Shown here: piece by piece, positions 1 through 8,487 of the stretch
Layout: each line of letters begins with the position of its first letter
Position numbering within the stretch: position 1 is the first letter of the stretch
Source: a virus
Virus record (IMG/VR): IMGVR_UViG_3300035670_009241
Span: 1 to 33,592 of that record
Direction: 5' to 3' (one strand)
Length of the DNA: 33,592 nt
Translations under genes and position numbers: made by a program
Notes under the pieces: model-generated
What the model saw: the letters and a program-made list of their open reading frames with translations, nothing else
Told to the model about the DNA's origin: nothing
Databases searched by the model: none

Positions 1-133
1 GATAAGTGTAAATAGCATATCTCCAATTCCTTATCAAATAGATGATGTTTTATATCCAAATTTTAAGATTAGCATAGAAAATTTAGAAAAACCAAGATAT
101 TTAAATGGTTATAAAGGAGTAGAAATAACATAG
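1..133 (+). CDS. 3' end of an unidentified gene (partial)
   Basis: An open frame enters from the left edge (complete codons from base 2) and ends at TAG 131-133. The roughly 43 visible C-terminal residues end in NGYKGVEIT and match no family I recognise. The frame is AT-rich like the genes that follow and stops 24 nt before the next ATG, so it is probably the upstream member of the same plus-strand run. No function can be given from this fragment. Confidence 0.6.
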   Translation, partial: ISVNSISPIPYQIDDVLYPNFKISIENLEKPRYLNGYKGVEIT

Positions 134-135
134 TG

Positions 136-141
136 TATAAT
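136..141 (+). promoter_or_regulatory. possible -10 box before the first 2OG oxygenase gene
   Basis: TATAAT lies just after the upstream stop codon, preceded by GTG as at 3966-3974. A ribosome-binding site GGAGG (148-152) follows and decides the ATG at 158. No matching -35 is visible. Confidence 0.4.
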
Positions 142-157
142 AATATTGGAGGTATAT

Positions 158-754
158 ATGCATAGAATTCACATAGAAGAAAATTTTATAACTGAGGAAG
201 ATGCTAATATTTTAATAGAAGAGCAAAGAAATCCATCAGAAGTAAATCCTTATCCAGAATATTATAACGAAAGATATGGAGGGACTGCATTTCCATATAA
301 TCCTCGTGTTATAAAAATGTTAAATAAATATGGACACAAATCTAATGAAATGCATAAAAAACTAAATGGCTTCGTAAATGATATATATATTTTTAAAGCA
401 TTTGGCTCTGTATGGACCCCTGGAACAAAAGGTGATTTACATATAGACGCACAAGATCCTGAGCCTTTTATCGAGTGGAGTACTATAATATATTTAAATG
501 ACGAATATACTGGAGGAAAAATATATTTTCCAAATCAAAACTTTGAATACTCTCCTAAAAAATTTTCTGCAGTATTTTTTCCAAGCGCTGGGTCAGAGTA
601 CATTCATGGTGTCACAACTATTAAAACTGGTGTAAGGCATACAGCGTTATACATGCATACCAGTTTGCCTGAGCATATTGATCCAGACTTTTTAGAACAA
701 GGCAAAAGGGCTATATGGGGTGCTACCGCAAACAATAGGTGGAAAAATGATTGA
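158..754 (+). CDS. 2OG-Fe(II) oxygenase (prolyl 4-hydroxylase-like)
   Basis: A 198-aa protein with the double-stranded beta-helix signature of 2-oxoglutarate/Fe(II) dioxygenases. The metal ligands are H95-x-D97 and H150, and R160 in GVRH is the expected 2-oxoglutarate-binding arginine. The core stretch between them (IYLNDEYTGGKIYFP) is typical of P4H-like phage hydroxylases. The start is ATG 158 because GGAGG lies at 148-152; an in-frame TTG at 146 would overlap that site. The end overlaps the next gene by 8 nt. The substrate is unknown; a protein side chain, sugar or nucleotide are all possible. Confidence 0.85.
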   Translation: MHRIHIEENFITEEDANILIEEQRNPSEVNPYPEYYNERYGGTAFPYNPRVIKMLNKYGHKSNEMHKKLNGFVNDIYIFKAFGSVWTPGTKGDLHIDAQDPEPFIEWSTIIYLNDEYTGGKIYFPNQNFEYSPKKFSAVFFPSAGSEYIHGVTTIKTGVRHTALYMHTSLPEHIDPDFLEQGKRAIWGATANNRWKND

Positions 755-1394
755 TTATGAAGTTTTAGATTTAGGCTTAGTTTTATACAAGAACATAATT
801 CCAGAACCAGATAAAATTATTGATGATGTAAATAATTTAGATCAAAAATTTTTAAATAAAGAGCATAAAGATAACTATACTGATGTTAAAGGATGGATAG
901 ATTGGTCAGATAATGGTAGCACATTTTGCTGGCAAAAATTTCTTCCACCAGTAGATAAAATAAATAAAAATGATTATTATTTTAACGAACAATACAGCAT
1001 TTCAAAAAGATTGTATGATTCTTTAGACGCTGCAACAGAACATTACTCAAAAACACTGTATCCTTTTTGTGGACAAAATATTAAAAATAGAGAATTTAGC
1101 ATTCATTTATTGAGATATGAGGTAGGCGGATTTTTGCCAGCGCATCAAGACCACGGCGTTAGCAGTAGAATATTATCAACTGTAAGTTATTTAAATGATG
1201 ATTATGAAGGAGGAGAAATAGAATTTCAAAACTCTAATGTAAAAATTAAACCCCCAGCAGGCAGCATTATATTTTTCCCTTCTAATTTTTTATATGTTCA
1301 TGAAGTGTATCCAATAACAAGAGGATCAAGGTATTCACTACCACATTGGTATCATAATATGAGAGAAATGATAAATTCTACAGGTGAAGCATGA
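747..1394 (+). CDS. 2OG-Fe(II) oxygenase (second copy)
   Basis: A 215-aa protein of the same fold as its neighbour. H133-Q-D135 and H185 form the iron triad, R195 is the likely 2-oxoglutarate ligand, and YLNDDYEGGEIEF is the conserved core strand. ATG 747 is preceded by AGGTGG and overlaps the stop of the upstream gene, so the two are probably translationally coupled. An in-frame GTG at 720 lies well inside the upstream gene and is less likely. Two adjacent but divergent oxygenases suggest different substrates or positions rather than a recent duplication. Confidence 0.85.
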   Translation: MIDYEVLDLGLVLYKNIIPEPDKIIDDVNNLDQKFLNKEHKDNYTDVKGWIDWSDNGSTFCWQKFLPPVDKINKNDYYFNEQYSISKRLYDSLDAATEHYSKTLYPFCGQNIKNREFSIHLLRYEVGGFLPAHQDHGVSSRILSTVSYLNDDYEGGEIEFQNSNVKIKPPAGSIIFFPSNFLYVHEVYPITRGSRYSLPHWYHNMREMINSTGEA

Positions 1395-1477
1395 AAAAAA
1401 TAATTAAAAAAATAAAACTATGGTTTTTGTTAAAAAAACTTAAAAAAGATTATAGAAAAAATAATTTTATATATTAA
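1391..1477 (+). CDS. 28-aa cationic amphipathic micro-protein
   Basis: ATG 1391 overlaps the upstream stop as ATGA and opens a 28-codon frame ending at TAA 1475. About 11 of 28 residues are Lys or Arg, alternating with Ile, Leu, Trp and Phe (IIKKIKLWFLLKKLKK), as in a membrane-active amphipathic helix. The coupling junction supports translation. The poly-A-rich base composition could also produce such a peptide by chance, so its reality is uncertain. It lies between the second oxygenase and the SGNH-like gene. Confidence 0.4.
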   Translation: MKKIIKKIKLWFLLKKLKKDYRKNNFIY

Positions 1478-1498
1478 CAAAAATAAAGGAGTTAGGAC

Positions 1499-2545
1499 AT
1501 GTCAGCAAACCCAAATCATATATATAATTATATTAATAATAATAATTTTATAGATGATGCCATTTTAAATGGTCCTAATGGCCTTTTTAGTTTTGATGAT
1601 AAATCAATGAGACTTTTATTTTTTAATGATTTACAAAAGCCAATGGCATTAGAAGATTTTTATAATAATAAAACTACAGAAAAAGTTACTAATGTTACAT
1701 GTAGATTTAATAATGAAGGCTTTAGGTCAGATGACTTTATGCCAAATACAGAAATTCTGGTATCTGGATGTTCACATACCTATGGCATGGGGATGCCAGA
1801 AGAATATATTTGGGCATCGATAGTAAAAAATAAACTAAATAAAACAGTTAGTAATTTAGGTCAGCCAGGTGCATCTTGGACAATGATAGTAAATAATTTA
1901 TTTGCTTATTTCAGAAAGTATGGACATCCAAAAACAATATGTATAATTTTTCCAAATATAGAAAGAATTCAAGTTCCAGTAAATCAAAATTTTTTATTAA
2001 CTGAAAAACTTTTATATAGTGAAAATTTATCAAACAGATATCTTCAAGTTAGCAACTTACAAGATTATGTAGGACCAAGACTTTCTAAAAGACCTCATAT
2101 TGCCAGAGACGTAATCTCTCCAGATTTATTTTATTTTTTATCTATGCAGAGCATAAATTATTTAGAAATTTATTGTAAGTCTGTTGGGATTAATTTAATT
2201 TGGTCCACCTGGGATTTTATGACTGGCAAATCAATAGAAAAAATGAAATCTATTGATAATTCATATTTTGAAGGATATTTTAGTTTAAATATGGACCATT
2301 GGTGCTTCTCTAATATTAAAGGACCAGATAACTTTCATGCGTCGCCAATACAGCCTGAAGATAAATGTTTAACTGTGGAATCTTGTGATAGAATTATTTC
2401 ATGTCATGAGGAACTTAAAAATAAAACAAAATTATTTTTTGATATGGGTCTAGACAATTGTCATTGGGGATCTCATAGACATGAGCATATTGCAGAAACA
2501 GTATTAGAACAGTTAGGGAAATATTATGATAATTTGGGGAATTAA
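1499..2545 (+). CDS. SGNH/GDSL-like hydrolase or acyltransferase-type protein
   Basis: A 348-aa protein. GCSHTYGMGM (about residues 90-99) resembles SGNH block I with the nucleophile in a G-C-S context, NLGQPGAS resembles block II, and D-x-C-H near the C-terminus (DNCHWGSH) could supply the Asp/His pair of block V. SGNH proteins hydrolyse or transfer acyl groups on sugars and lipids. Start ATG 1499 has AAGGAG at 1486-1491. A homologue with the same blocks lies on the other strand at 20397-21416. The context of carbamoyl-, glycosyl- and sulfotransferases suggests a glycan-tailoring role, which is inference. Confidence 0.7.
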   Translation: MSANPNHIYNYINNNNFIDDAILNGPNGLFSFDDKSMRLLFFNDLQKPMALEDFYNNKTTEKVTNVTCRFNNEGFRSDDFMPNTEILVSGCSHTYGMGMPEEYIWASIVKNKLNKTVSNLGQPGASWTMIVNNLFAYFRKYGHPKTICIIFPNIERIQVPVNQNFLLTEKLLYSENLSNRYLQVSNLQDYVGPRLSKRPHIARDVISPDLFYFLSMQSINYLEIYCKSVGINLIWSTWDFMTGKSIEKMKSIDNSYFEGYFSLNMDHWCFSNIKGPDNFHASPIQPEDKCLTVESCDRIISCHEELKNKTKLFFDMGLDNCHWGSHRHEHIAETVLEQLGKYYDNLGN

Positions 2546-3962
2546 TGAAACTACGCATGACGCATCTATATCTGTAATTAAAAATAATGAAATATTGTTT
2601 GCTGGACACTCAGAAAGATATAGTAAGGAAAAAAATGATTGGTTTACCAATGACTTGTTAATTGAGGATGCACTTTCGTATGGTGTACCAAACAGAATTT
2701 CATACTATGAAAATCGTTGGCTTAAAAAAGTAAGAATAAAAACTCGTGGAGGTTTTGGAGGAGATAAACCATATTATCTTAAAAGAAAAGATTTAAGTTG
2801 TATCCCTAGAGAACATTTTAGTCACCATCATTCGCATGCTGCAGCAGGCTATTACACAAGCAAATTTAACGACGCAGTAGTAGTTGTGCTTGACGCAATT
2901 GGAGAGTACAATACATCAACAATTTGGGTAGGAGAGGGTAGCAATTTAAAGCGAGTATACTCAAAAAACTATCCGTTTAGTTTTGGACTATTCTACTCAG
3001 CATTCACACAATTAGTTGGATTAAAACCAAATGAAGAAGAATATATATTTATGGGTATGGCAGCCTATGGAGATTGGACAAAATATTATCTTAAAGTAAA
3101 AGAATATTTTCCAGATATAAATACACAAAAATATAATTTTCATAAAGGAATAAATGATTGGGGATGGGTGACAGATCAAGATAAGTTTGATATTGCTGCT
3201 GCTGTTCAGAGGGTATACGAAGAAAGATTAGTTAATTTTATGGCTATGGCCAAACAAATAACAGGTAAGAGCAATCTTGTATTTATGGGTGGATGTGCTC
3301 TTAACTGTGCAGCGAATACAATGCTTTGGAGGATGTTTGATGATGTGTGGATTATGCCAAACCCAGGAGATGCTGGATCGTCTCTAGGAGCGGCTGCAGC
3401 AGCCTATGGAGGGCATTTAAACTGGGAGCATCCATATCTTGGTTATGATCTTGGAGGAGAATATCCAGTAAAATCCATCATGACAGAATTAATAAGAAAT
3501 AAAATTGCTGCTGTGGCAACAGGAAGAGCAGAATACGGACCAAGGGCTTTGGGCAATAGATCTATTTTGGCAGACCCAAGAGATCCAGATATCAAAGATA
3601 AGGTTAATTTAATTAAGAAAAGAGAATTATTTAGACCATTCGCTCCAGTAATATTAGAGGAACATGCAAGTAAGTGGTTTGACATGAAATATACATCTCC
3701 ATATATGCAATATACTCCAAAATGTTTAAAGCCTGACTTAATACCGTCAGTGGTTCACAAGGACGGTACTTCTAGAGTTCAAACGGTAAATAAAAATCAA
3801 CATCTAGGACTTTACAATTTGCTTTCAGAATGGTATGCTGTAACTGGTGTCCCCATATTACTAAACACTAGTTTAAACATAAAGGGACAGCCTCTTCTTA
3901 ATGATAAAAAAGACATAGAAAATTGGGAAAAGGCATATAATCATAAGATAATAACAGGATAG
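2526..3962 (+). CDS. Carbamoyltransferase, NodU/TobZ/CmcH family
   Basis: A 478-aa protein. The N-terminal Kae1-like domain begins MIIWGINETTHDAS and carries the metal/substrate histidines HHHSHAA (H100-H104) followed by a VVVLDAIGE strand. The C-terminal YrdC-like half has GRAEYGPRALGNRS and ends near the conserved LLNTSLNIKGQP motif. Family members transfer a carbamoyl group from carbamoyl phosphate, through carbamoyl-adenylate, to hydroxyls of sugars or antibiotics. The length is slightly short but both catalytic halves are present. It overlaps the SGNH-like gene by 20 nt, implying one operon. The acceptor is unknown; a phage- or host-surface glycan is plausible. Confidence 0.9.
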   Translation: MIIWGINETTHDASISVIKNNEILFAGHSERYSKEKNDWFTNDLLIEDALSYGVPNRISYYENRWLKKVRIKTRGGFGGDKPYYLKRKDLSCIPREHFSHHHSHAAAGYYTSKFNDAVVVVLDAIGEYNTSTIWVGEGSNLKRVYSKNYPFSFGLFYSAFTQLVGLKPNEEEYIFMGMAAYGDWTKYYLKVKEYFPDINTQKYNFHKGINDWGWVTDQDKFDIAAAVQRVYEERLVNFMAMAKQITGKSNLVFMGGCALNCAANTMLWRMFDDVWIMPNPGDAGSSLGAAAAAYGGHLNWEHPYLGYDLGGEYPVKSIMTELIRNKIAAVATGRAEYGPRALGNRSILADPRDPDIKDKVNLIKKRELFRPFAPVILEEHASKWFDMKYTSPYMQYTPKCLKPDLIPSVVHKDGTSRVQTVNKNQHLGLYNLLSEWYAVTGVPILLNTSLNIKGQPLLNDKKDIENWEKAYNHKIITG

Positions 3963-3968
3963 ATGGTG

Positions 3969-3974
3969 TATAAT
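3969..3974 (+). promoter_or_regulatory. -10 box of a leaderless promoter
   Basis: TATAAT is followed by exactly 6 nt and then ATG 3981. With normal -10 to +1 spacing the transcript would begin at the start codon. No -35 match and no Shine-Dalgarno sequence are seen. Confidence 0.5.
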
Positions 3975-3980
3975 TGAATT

Positions 3981-4169
3981 ATGCCTAAGTATGAATATGA
4001 CTGCATGAGATGTGCAAAAAGATACACACAAGAAAGATCAATAAAAGAAGATGATCCTGGATATAATTGTGAGACTTGCAATAAGCCATTAGTTCGTGTA
4101 TACTCTACTGTAGGTGCTGTATTTAACGGCTCTGGATTTTATTCAACAGACAACAGGAAAGGTAAGTAA
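3981..4169 (+). CDS. FmdB-type zinc-ribbon protein
   Basis: A 62-aa protein beginning MPKYEYDCMRCAKRY, the standard opening of the FmdB/CxxC zinc-ribbon family. C8-x2-C11 and a second C-x2-C pair (CETC) would bind one zinc. The tail is short and polar. The family is widespread in bacteria and phages with no firmly assigned function, although a regulatory role has been proposed. It starts 18 nt after the carbamoyltransferase stop and appears to be read from its own leaderless promoter. Confidence 0.85.
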   Translation: MPKYEYDCMRCAKRYTQERSIKEDDPGYNCETCNKPLVRVYSTVGAVFNGSGFYSTDNRKGK

Positions 4170-4172
4170 AAC

Positions 4173-4733
4173 ATGTCAGATATAGTAGATCATATACCAG
4201 AGGGTCAGTTATGCCAAGCATTTGACTCAATGCTAATTTTTAAAGAAAAAATTGAGATAGTTGAGTTACTACCAGACGGATCTGCTAAAGGAAATACATC
4301 ATGTATATGTCCCGCTTATGTATATCTTGAAGGAAGTCGTGGAAAAAGATTTTTATGTGATTTTCATTATTATTTTGAAGAAAACATAACGCTAAGCAGA
4401 ACTCCAGAATTATGGCCAGACATTGCAAAAATTTTTATAGATAATAGAGAAGCAGTAAAAGAGACATTTCCAAAAACTAATGTAGAAGTTAAAGAATTAG
4501 GCCCATGTTGGTGTGGTAGCAAGTCTTATGTTGAAGTATTAAATATCGATGATACTGGAGGTATTACAAAAAGACATATACAATATTTTTGTAATTTTCA
4601 TTGGAGAAAATTGTATTGGAGAATGTTAAATCATGGACTTGATTTATATAACTCTGGAGCAGAAATACATGATCAAAGATTTTTAATGACCGAGTCAATT
4701 CAAGAAGAATCAAAAAAATTGAGGCTAGTATGA
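4173..4733 (+). CDS. Protein with two degenerate DUF7455-like Cys/His zinc motifs
   Basis: A 186-aa protein of unknown function. Two blocks share a plan: CICPAYVYLE followed by FLCDFHYY, and CWCGSKSYVEV followed by YFCNFHWRK. Both resemble the C-x2-C then C-x2-H pattern of the next gene's product (CDRCGAEALVMV, MFCGHHYNK). I infer an internal duplication of a DUF7455-like zinc ribbon, with one CxxC reduced to CxC. It begins 3 nt after the FmdB-like gene and ends in an ATGA overlap with the next gene, so the three small metal-binding proteins probably form a unit. Confidence 0.6.
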   Translation: MSDIVDHIPEGQLCQAFDSMLIFKEKIEIVELLPDGSAKGNTSCICPAYVYLEGSRGKRFLCDFHYYFEENITLSRTPELWPDIAKIFIDNREAVKETFPKTNVEVKELGPCWCGSKSYVEVLNIDDTGGITKRHIQYFCNFHWRKLYWRMLNHGLDLYNSGAEIHDQRFLMTESIQEESKKLRLV

Positions 4734-4942
4734 ATTCTATGAAAGAAAAACAATATGTTTTGGGACCATCTGATAGATGTGACAGATGTGGTGCTGAGGC
4801 ATTAGTTATGGTCACTGGATTAAATGGATGCTTGATGTTTTGTGGTCATCACTATAATAAAGTAGTCGATAATGCTGTTGGTTATGACAAGATAATGAAG
4901 TTTGCCGTAACAATTACAGACGAAAGAGATAAAATATCGTAG
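4730..4942 (+). CDS. DUF7455-family zinc-ribbon protein
   Basis: A 70-aa protein with CDRCGAEALVMVTGLNG followed by MFCGHHYNK. This matches the DUF7455 pattern found in actinobacteria and their phages, with C-x2-C and C-x2-H as probable zinc ligands. Its function is not established. ATG 4730 overlaps the upstream stop as ATGA, with GAGG at 4721-4724. It is one of the better taxonomic hints in the window that the host is an actinobacterium. Confidence 0.8.
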   Translation: MNSMKEKQYVLGPSDRCDRCGAEALVMVTGLNGCLMFCGHHYNKVVDNAVGYDKIMKFAVTITDERDKIS

Positions 4943-5587
4943 ATGATATTTTGTGATAAGCATAAATTTCTATTAATAAAAAATATGAAAGTTGGTTCTA
5001 CTTCCTTGGAGGTAGAACTTTCTCAAATTTTGCCAGATTCTGCTATTGTTACTTTTATCAATCCGCCAAATAAAAAACATAGACCAAGAAATATGGGTAG
5101 TTTTGTAAATCACACATCTTTTTTGGAGGCAAATAAAAAACTAGATCTTACAGATGTAAAATCTTATGTAATGGTAAGGCATCCTTTTAATATGGTTCTT
5201 TCTGATTTCTTTTTTAGAAAAGAGATTATGGATTTAGGAGATTGGAATAAACTTACTAAAGTAAAACAAAATGATATGATTAACAAATATTTTAGTAATG
5301 ACTTTTCTAATGGTGAGTGGTTTAAGAGTACAAAAAATCTATATACTATCGATAATAAGATAGCAGTCACAAAAATATTAAAATACGAAAACGGCCTAGA
5401 AGATGAAATAAATTCAATATTGCCAGCGCATGGCCTACCCACAATTAAGATTGTAACTTATGAAAAAGAGTACAGGCCAAAAAATGTTACATATGATATT
5501 TTTTCAAAAGAAATACTTGATATGATAAGAAAAGAATGGTCCTGGGAGTTTGACAGTTTAGGGTATAATTATTATTATGAAGGATAA
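4943..5587 (+). CDS. Sulfotransferase-family protein
   Basis: A 214-aa protein with both PAPS-binding signatures. The 5'-phosphosulfate loop is KNMKVGSTSLE (residues 13-23) and the 3'-phosphate motif is VMVRHPFNMVLSDF (R79, S87). Such enzymes move sulfate from PAPS to a hydroxyl or amine of a sugar, lipid or tyrosine. ATG 4943 follows directly on the previous TAG and the end overlaps the next gene by 11 nt. A second sulfotransferase-like gene (17400-17975) and an APS-kinase-like gene (21782-22537) in the window make sulfation plausible. The acceptor is unknown. Confidence 0.8.
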   Translation: MIFCDKHKFLLIKNMKVGSTSLEVELSQILPDSAIVTFINPPNKKHRPRNMGSFVNHTSFLEANKKLDLTDVKSYVMVRHPFNMVLSDFFFRKEIMDLGDWNKLTKVKQNDMINKYFSNDFSNGEWFKSTKNLYTIDNKIAVTKILKYENGLEDEINSILPAHGLPTIKIVTYEKEYRPKNVTYDIFSKEILDMIRKEWSWEFDSLGYNYYYEG

Positions 5588-6146
5588 ACTGTCTGAGGGG
5601 TTTAATTTTAAACTAATTAAACATTATGATGTTGCAGAATTAGTAGACATTGTGTCTAAATTTAATACTGAATGGAAACTAGATACATCTAGACAAAGCC
5701 AAAAAAATGGTGCACATCAAAATACAAATACATATTATGTAAAAAGTTTTTCTACTAGTTGGATGGAAGGGGATAAATTAACAGTTTTTCCTCTTGCAAA
5801 TAATGTACAGGTTTTAAAAATAGTAAATAAAATTTGTGATGATTTAGAAAAAATACATAATGGAAAATGTGCGATTGCTATGATTGTTAAGTTATTGCCA
5901 GATAGCGATATAGATCCTCACCAAGATGATACGGAATATTTAGGTTTAACACGCAGACACCATATACCACTTCAAACTAACAGTAATGTATTTTTTCATG
6001 TAGGCTCTGAAAAAATAAATATGAAAGTCGGTGAATGTTGGGAAATTAATAATAGTAAGGTTCATTTTGTAGAAAATAATAGTATTGAAGACAGGGTACA
6101 TCTGATAATAGACATAATGCCTAACCACTTTATAGGAGGTAAATAA
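5577..6146 (+). CDS. Aspartyl/asparaginyl beta-hydroxylase-like 2OG oxygenase
   Basis: A 189-aa protein. H115-Q-D117 (DPHQDD), H163 and R173 (EDRVHLIIDI) form the iron and 2-oxoglutarate site. The order RRHHIPLQ, FFHVG, GECWEINN, VHFVENN is that of the Asp/Asn beta-hydroxylase family (PF05118 type). ATG 5577 lies inside the end of the sulfotransferase gene. Known relatives hydroxylate protein Asp/Asn residues or free amino acids; which applies here cannot be seen. It is the third 2OG-type enzyme of the window. Confidence 0.85.
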   Translation: MKDKLSEGFNFKLIKHYDVAELVDIVSKFNTEWKLDTSRQSQKNGAHQNTNTYYVKSFSTSWMEGDKLTVFPLANNVQVLKIVNKICDDLEKIHNGKCAIAMIVKLLPDSDIDPHQDDTEYLGLTRRHHIPLQTNSNVFFHVGSEKINMKVGECWEINNSKVHFVENNSIEDRVHLIIDIMPNHFIGGK

Positions 6147-7121
6147 ATGACAGTAACAATACATACTAGAATTCCATATGAAGGAGACTTTGACTTTGTT
6201 GAAGAGACAAAGTGTATGAGAATTTTTCATGATATTACAAAAGATAATTTAACAGATCCCGTCGAAGGATTACCAGAATTTATATCTGATGATAAAAAAA
6301 TGTTTTTAAAGGTAGCAGCAAGTCACTATCATTGTATATATGATTTTCTAGGAACAGTATTTTTCTTATATGAAAAGGATCCTGAAATTAACTTTATATT
6401 AGATATCGGAGATGGAAGGCTGGTTCCTTCAGCAAAAACTACAATAGATTTTGCATTAGATTTAATAAAAGAAAATAAAATAAAACATGAAATTGTAAAT
6501 TTTGCTGGAAAAACTAATTTTAACATAAACAATTTTTATATAAAAACAGATAGGTGGACAGATCCAGGAACTCCAAACAAAATATTAAAATATGCAAAAA
6601 ACCATATAAGAAATGAATCTGTAGATCCCTTTAGAAAAGTTTATGTATCAAGAAGAATTGCCGATGAGCGTAAAATGAAAAGTTATGGTAAAAATCTAAG
6701 CGATAAATTAACAAGATCTTCCTATGCTCGTATAGACGATGAAACAAAATTGGAAAAATTTTTTGCTAATAATGGTTTTGAGGTAGTTTTTCCAGAAGAT
6801 TTTGATACATTTGACGATCAATTAAACTATTTTTATGAAACAAAAGTTGCTATTGGTTTAACTGGGGGTGGCCTAACAAACCTTATGTTTATGCAAGATA
6901 AAGGTATTGTCGTAGAACTTATAACAACTTTAATAACTAACAGAAATGATAGACAGGCAAAAGTTTTAAGACTTGAAGAAGGACAGCATCATTTTTATCA
7001 TTCAATAGCATTCCAAAAAGAACATGAATATGTTGGTGTTATAAATAAAACTATAAGTGCAGATGACATTATAAAAAAATTTGAAACTTTGCCACACTTG
7101 ATGGCCTTATTAGGCAAATAA
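6147..7121 (+). CDS. Glycosyltransferase family 61 (DUF563-like)
   Basis: A 324-aa protein. The C-terminal half holds the GT61 hallmarks in order: KVYVSRR, an R.DDE..LE.FF segment, GFEVVFPEDF, then TKVAIGLTGGGLTNLMFM and VVEL. GT61 enzymes act on complex glycans, commonly transferring xylose or GlcNAc-type sugars. AGGAGGT directly precedes ATG 6147. The following HAD-nucleotidyltransferase gene starts 1 nt after its stop. A diverged homologue lies at 24467-25522. AGA, ATA and TTA codons are conspicuous, matching the tRNA set encoded later in the window. Confidence 0.85.
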   Translation: MTVTIHTRIPYEGDFDFVEETKCMRIFHDITKDNLTDPVEGLPEFISDDKKMFLKVAASHYHCIYDFLGTVFFLYEKDPEINFILDIGDGRLVPSAKTTIDFALDLIKENKIKHEIVNFAGKTNFNINNFYIKTDRWTDPGTPNKILKYAKNHIRNESVDPFRKVYVSRRIADERKMKSYGKNLSDKLTRSSYARIDDETKLEKFFANNGFEVVFPEDFDTFDDQLNYFYETKVAIGLTGGGLTNLMFMQDKGIVVELITTLITNRNDRQAKVLRLEEGQHHFYHSIAFQKEHEYVGVINKTISADDIIKKFETLPHLMALLGK

Positions 7122-7122
7122 T

Positions 7123-8487
7123 ATGAAAAATAGACTTATAATTTTTGATTTAGACGGAACATTAATAGATAGTAAACATGTACACTTTAATGCATTAAAT
7201 AAGTCTTTAGCAGAAATAGATAATAGATTAGTTATATCTGAAAAAGATCAGCAATATATATATGAGGGTCTTCCTACTACCGAAAAACTAAAAATACTTA
7301 CACACAGATATAACCTAAGTCCATCGCTATATGAAAAAATATGGAGTATAAAACAAAAATATACAACTGAAGAATTTTCTAAACTTAATCCTGATGATGA
7401 GTTAATAAATATTTTTAAATATATAAAATCAAATGAAATAAAGGTTGCTGTTGCAAGTAATAGTATAAAAAATACCGTTAACCTAATTTTAGAAAAACTT
7501 GGAATATTGCCATATATAGATTATGTGGTTAGTAATGAAGATGTTGTTAACCCAAAACCTCATCCAGAAATGTTTTGGAAATGTATGTCTTACTTTAATT
7601 GTTTACCAGAAGAAACAATCATATTAGAGGATAGCGTAATTGGCAAAATGGCTGCTTATAATAGCGGGTCTAAACTTATTGAAGTTCAAAACAGATCATC
7701 CATAACATTAGGCATGATTGAAAAAAATGTAAAAGAATTAATAGATAGGCAGTCGTCATCTTTTGGAAAAAAAATTAATATAGTCATTCCAATGGCTGGT
7801 GCTGGAAGCAGATTTTCTGATGCTGGATATACATTTCCAAAACCATTAATAGATGTAAATGGAAAGCCTATGGTTCAATTAGTTATTGACAACCTATCAA
7901 TTGAAGGAAATTATATATTTATAGTACAAAAAGAACATTATGAAAAATATAATTTAGAAGATTTGCTAAATTTAATATCTCCAAATTGTACAATTATACA
8001 GGTTGATGGAATTTTAGATGGCGCAGCAAAAACAGTATTATTGGCAAAAAAATATATAGATAATGATTACCCATTAATAATCTCAAACTGTGATCAGGTT
8101 ATTGATTGGGATTCAAAAAAATTTATATACGATATTATGACTAAAAATTCAGACGGCTCAATACTTTTGTTTAATGCTACACATCCAAAATGGTCTTACG
8201 CAAAAATTAATGATTATGGAATGATTTCAGAGGTAGCAGAAAAAAGGGTAATTAGTAATAATGCTACTGTCGGAGTTTATTATTGGAAGCATGGGTCTGA
8301 TTTTGTTAAGTATGCAGATCAAATGATTGCAAAAAATATTAAAACTAATAACGAATTTTATGTATGCCCCGTATATAATGAAGCATTGTTAGATAATAAA
8401 AAAATACATCCGTTTTTTGTTGATAAAATGTTTGGAATCGGAACTCCAGAAGATTTAGATTCTTATTTAAAGGGCAAAAATGTATAA
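7123..8487 (+). CDS. HAD phosphatase-nucleotidyltransferase fusion
   Basis: A 454-aa two-domain protein. Residues 1 to about 205 are a beta-phosphoglucomutase-like HAD domain: FDLDGT (D9, D11), ASNS (112-114), K145 in NPKPHP and ED 169-170. Residues from about 216 are a sugar-1-phosphate or choline-phosphate nucleotidyltransferase: IPMAGAGSRFSDAGYTFPKPL, then NCDQVIDWD as the metal-binding region. The fusion suggests one protein that trims a phosphate and activates a phosphorylated compound as an NDP or CDP derivative. The next gene, an APH/choline-kinase-like kinase, overlaps by 8 nt. Similar fusions occur in capsule loci. The substrate is unknown. Confidence 0.85.
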   Translation: MKNRLIIFDLDGTLIDSKHVHFNALNKSLAEIDNRLVISEKDQQYIYEGLPTTEKLKILTHRYNLSPSLYEKIWSIKQKYTTEEFSKLNPDDELINIFKYIKSNEIKVAVASNSIKNTVNLILEKLGILPYIDYVVSNEDVVNPKPHPEMFWKCMSYFNCLPEETIILEDSVIGKMAAYNSGSKLIEVQNRSSITLGMIEKNVKELIDRQSSSFGKKINIVIPMAGAGSRFSDAGYTFPKPLIDVNGKPMVQLVIDNLSIEGNYIFIVQKEHYEKYNLEDLLNLISPNCTIIQVDGILDGAAKTVLLAKKYIDNDYPLIISNCDQVIDWDSKKFIYDIMTKNSDGSILLFNATHPKWSYAKINDYGMISEVAEKRVISNNATVGVYYWKHGSDFVKYADQMIAKNIKTNNEFYVCPVYNEALLDNKKIHPFFVDKMFGIGTPEDLDSYLKGKNV

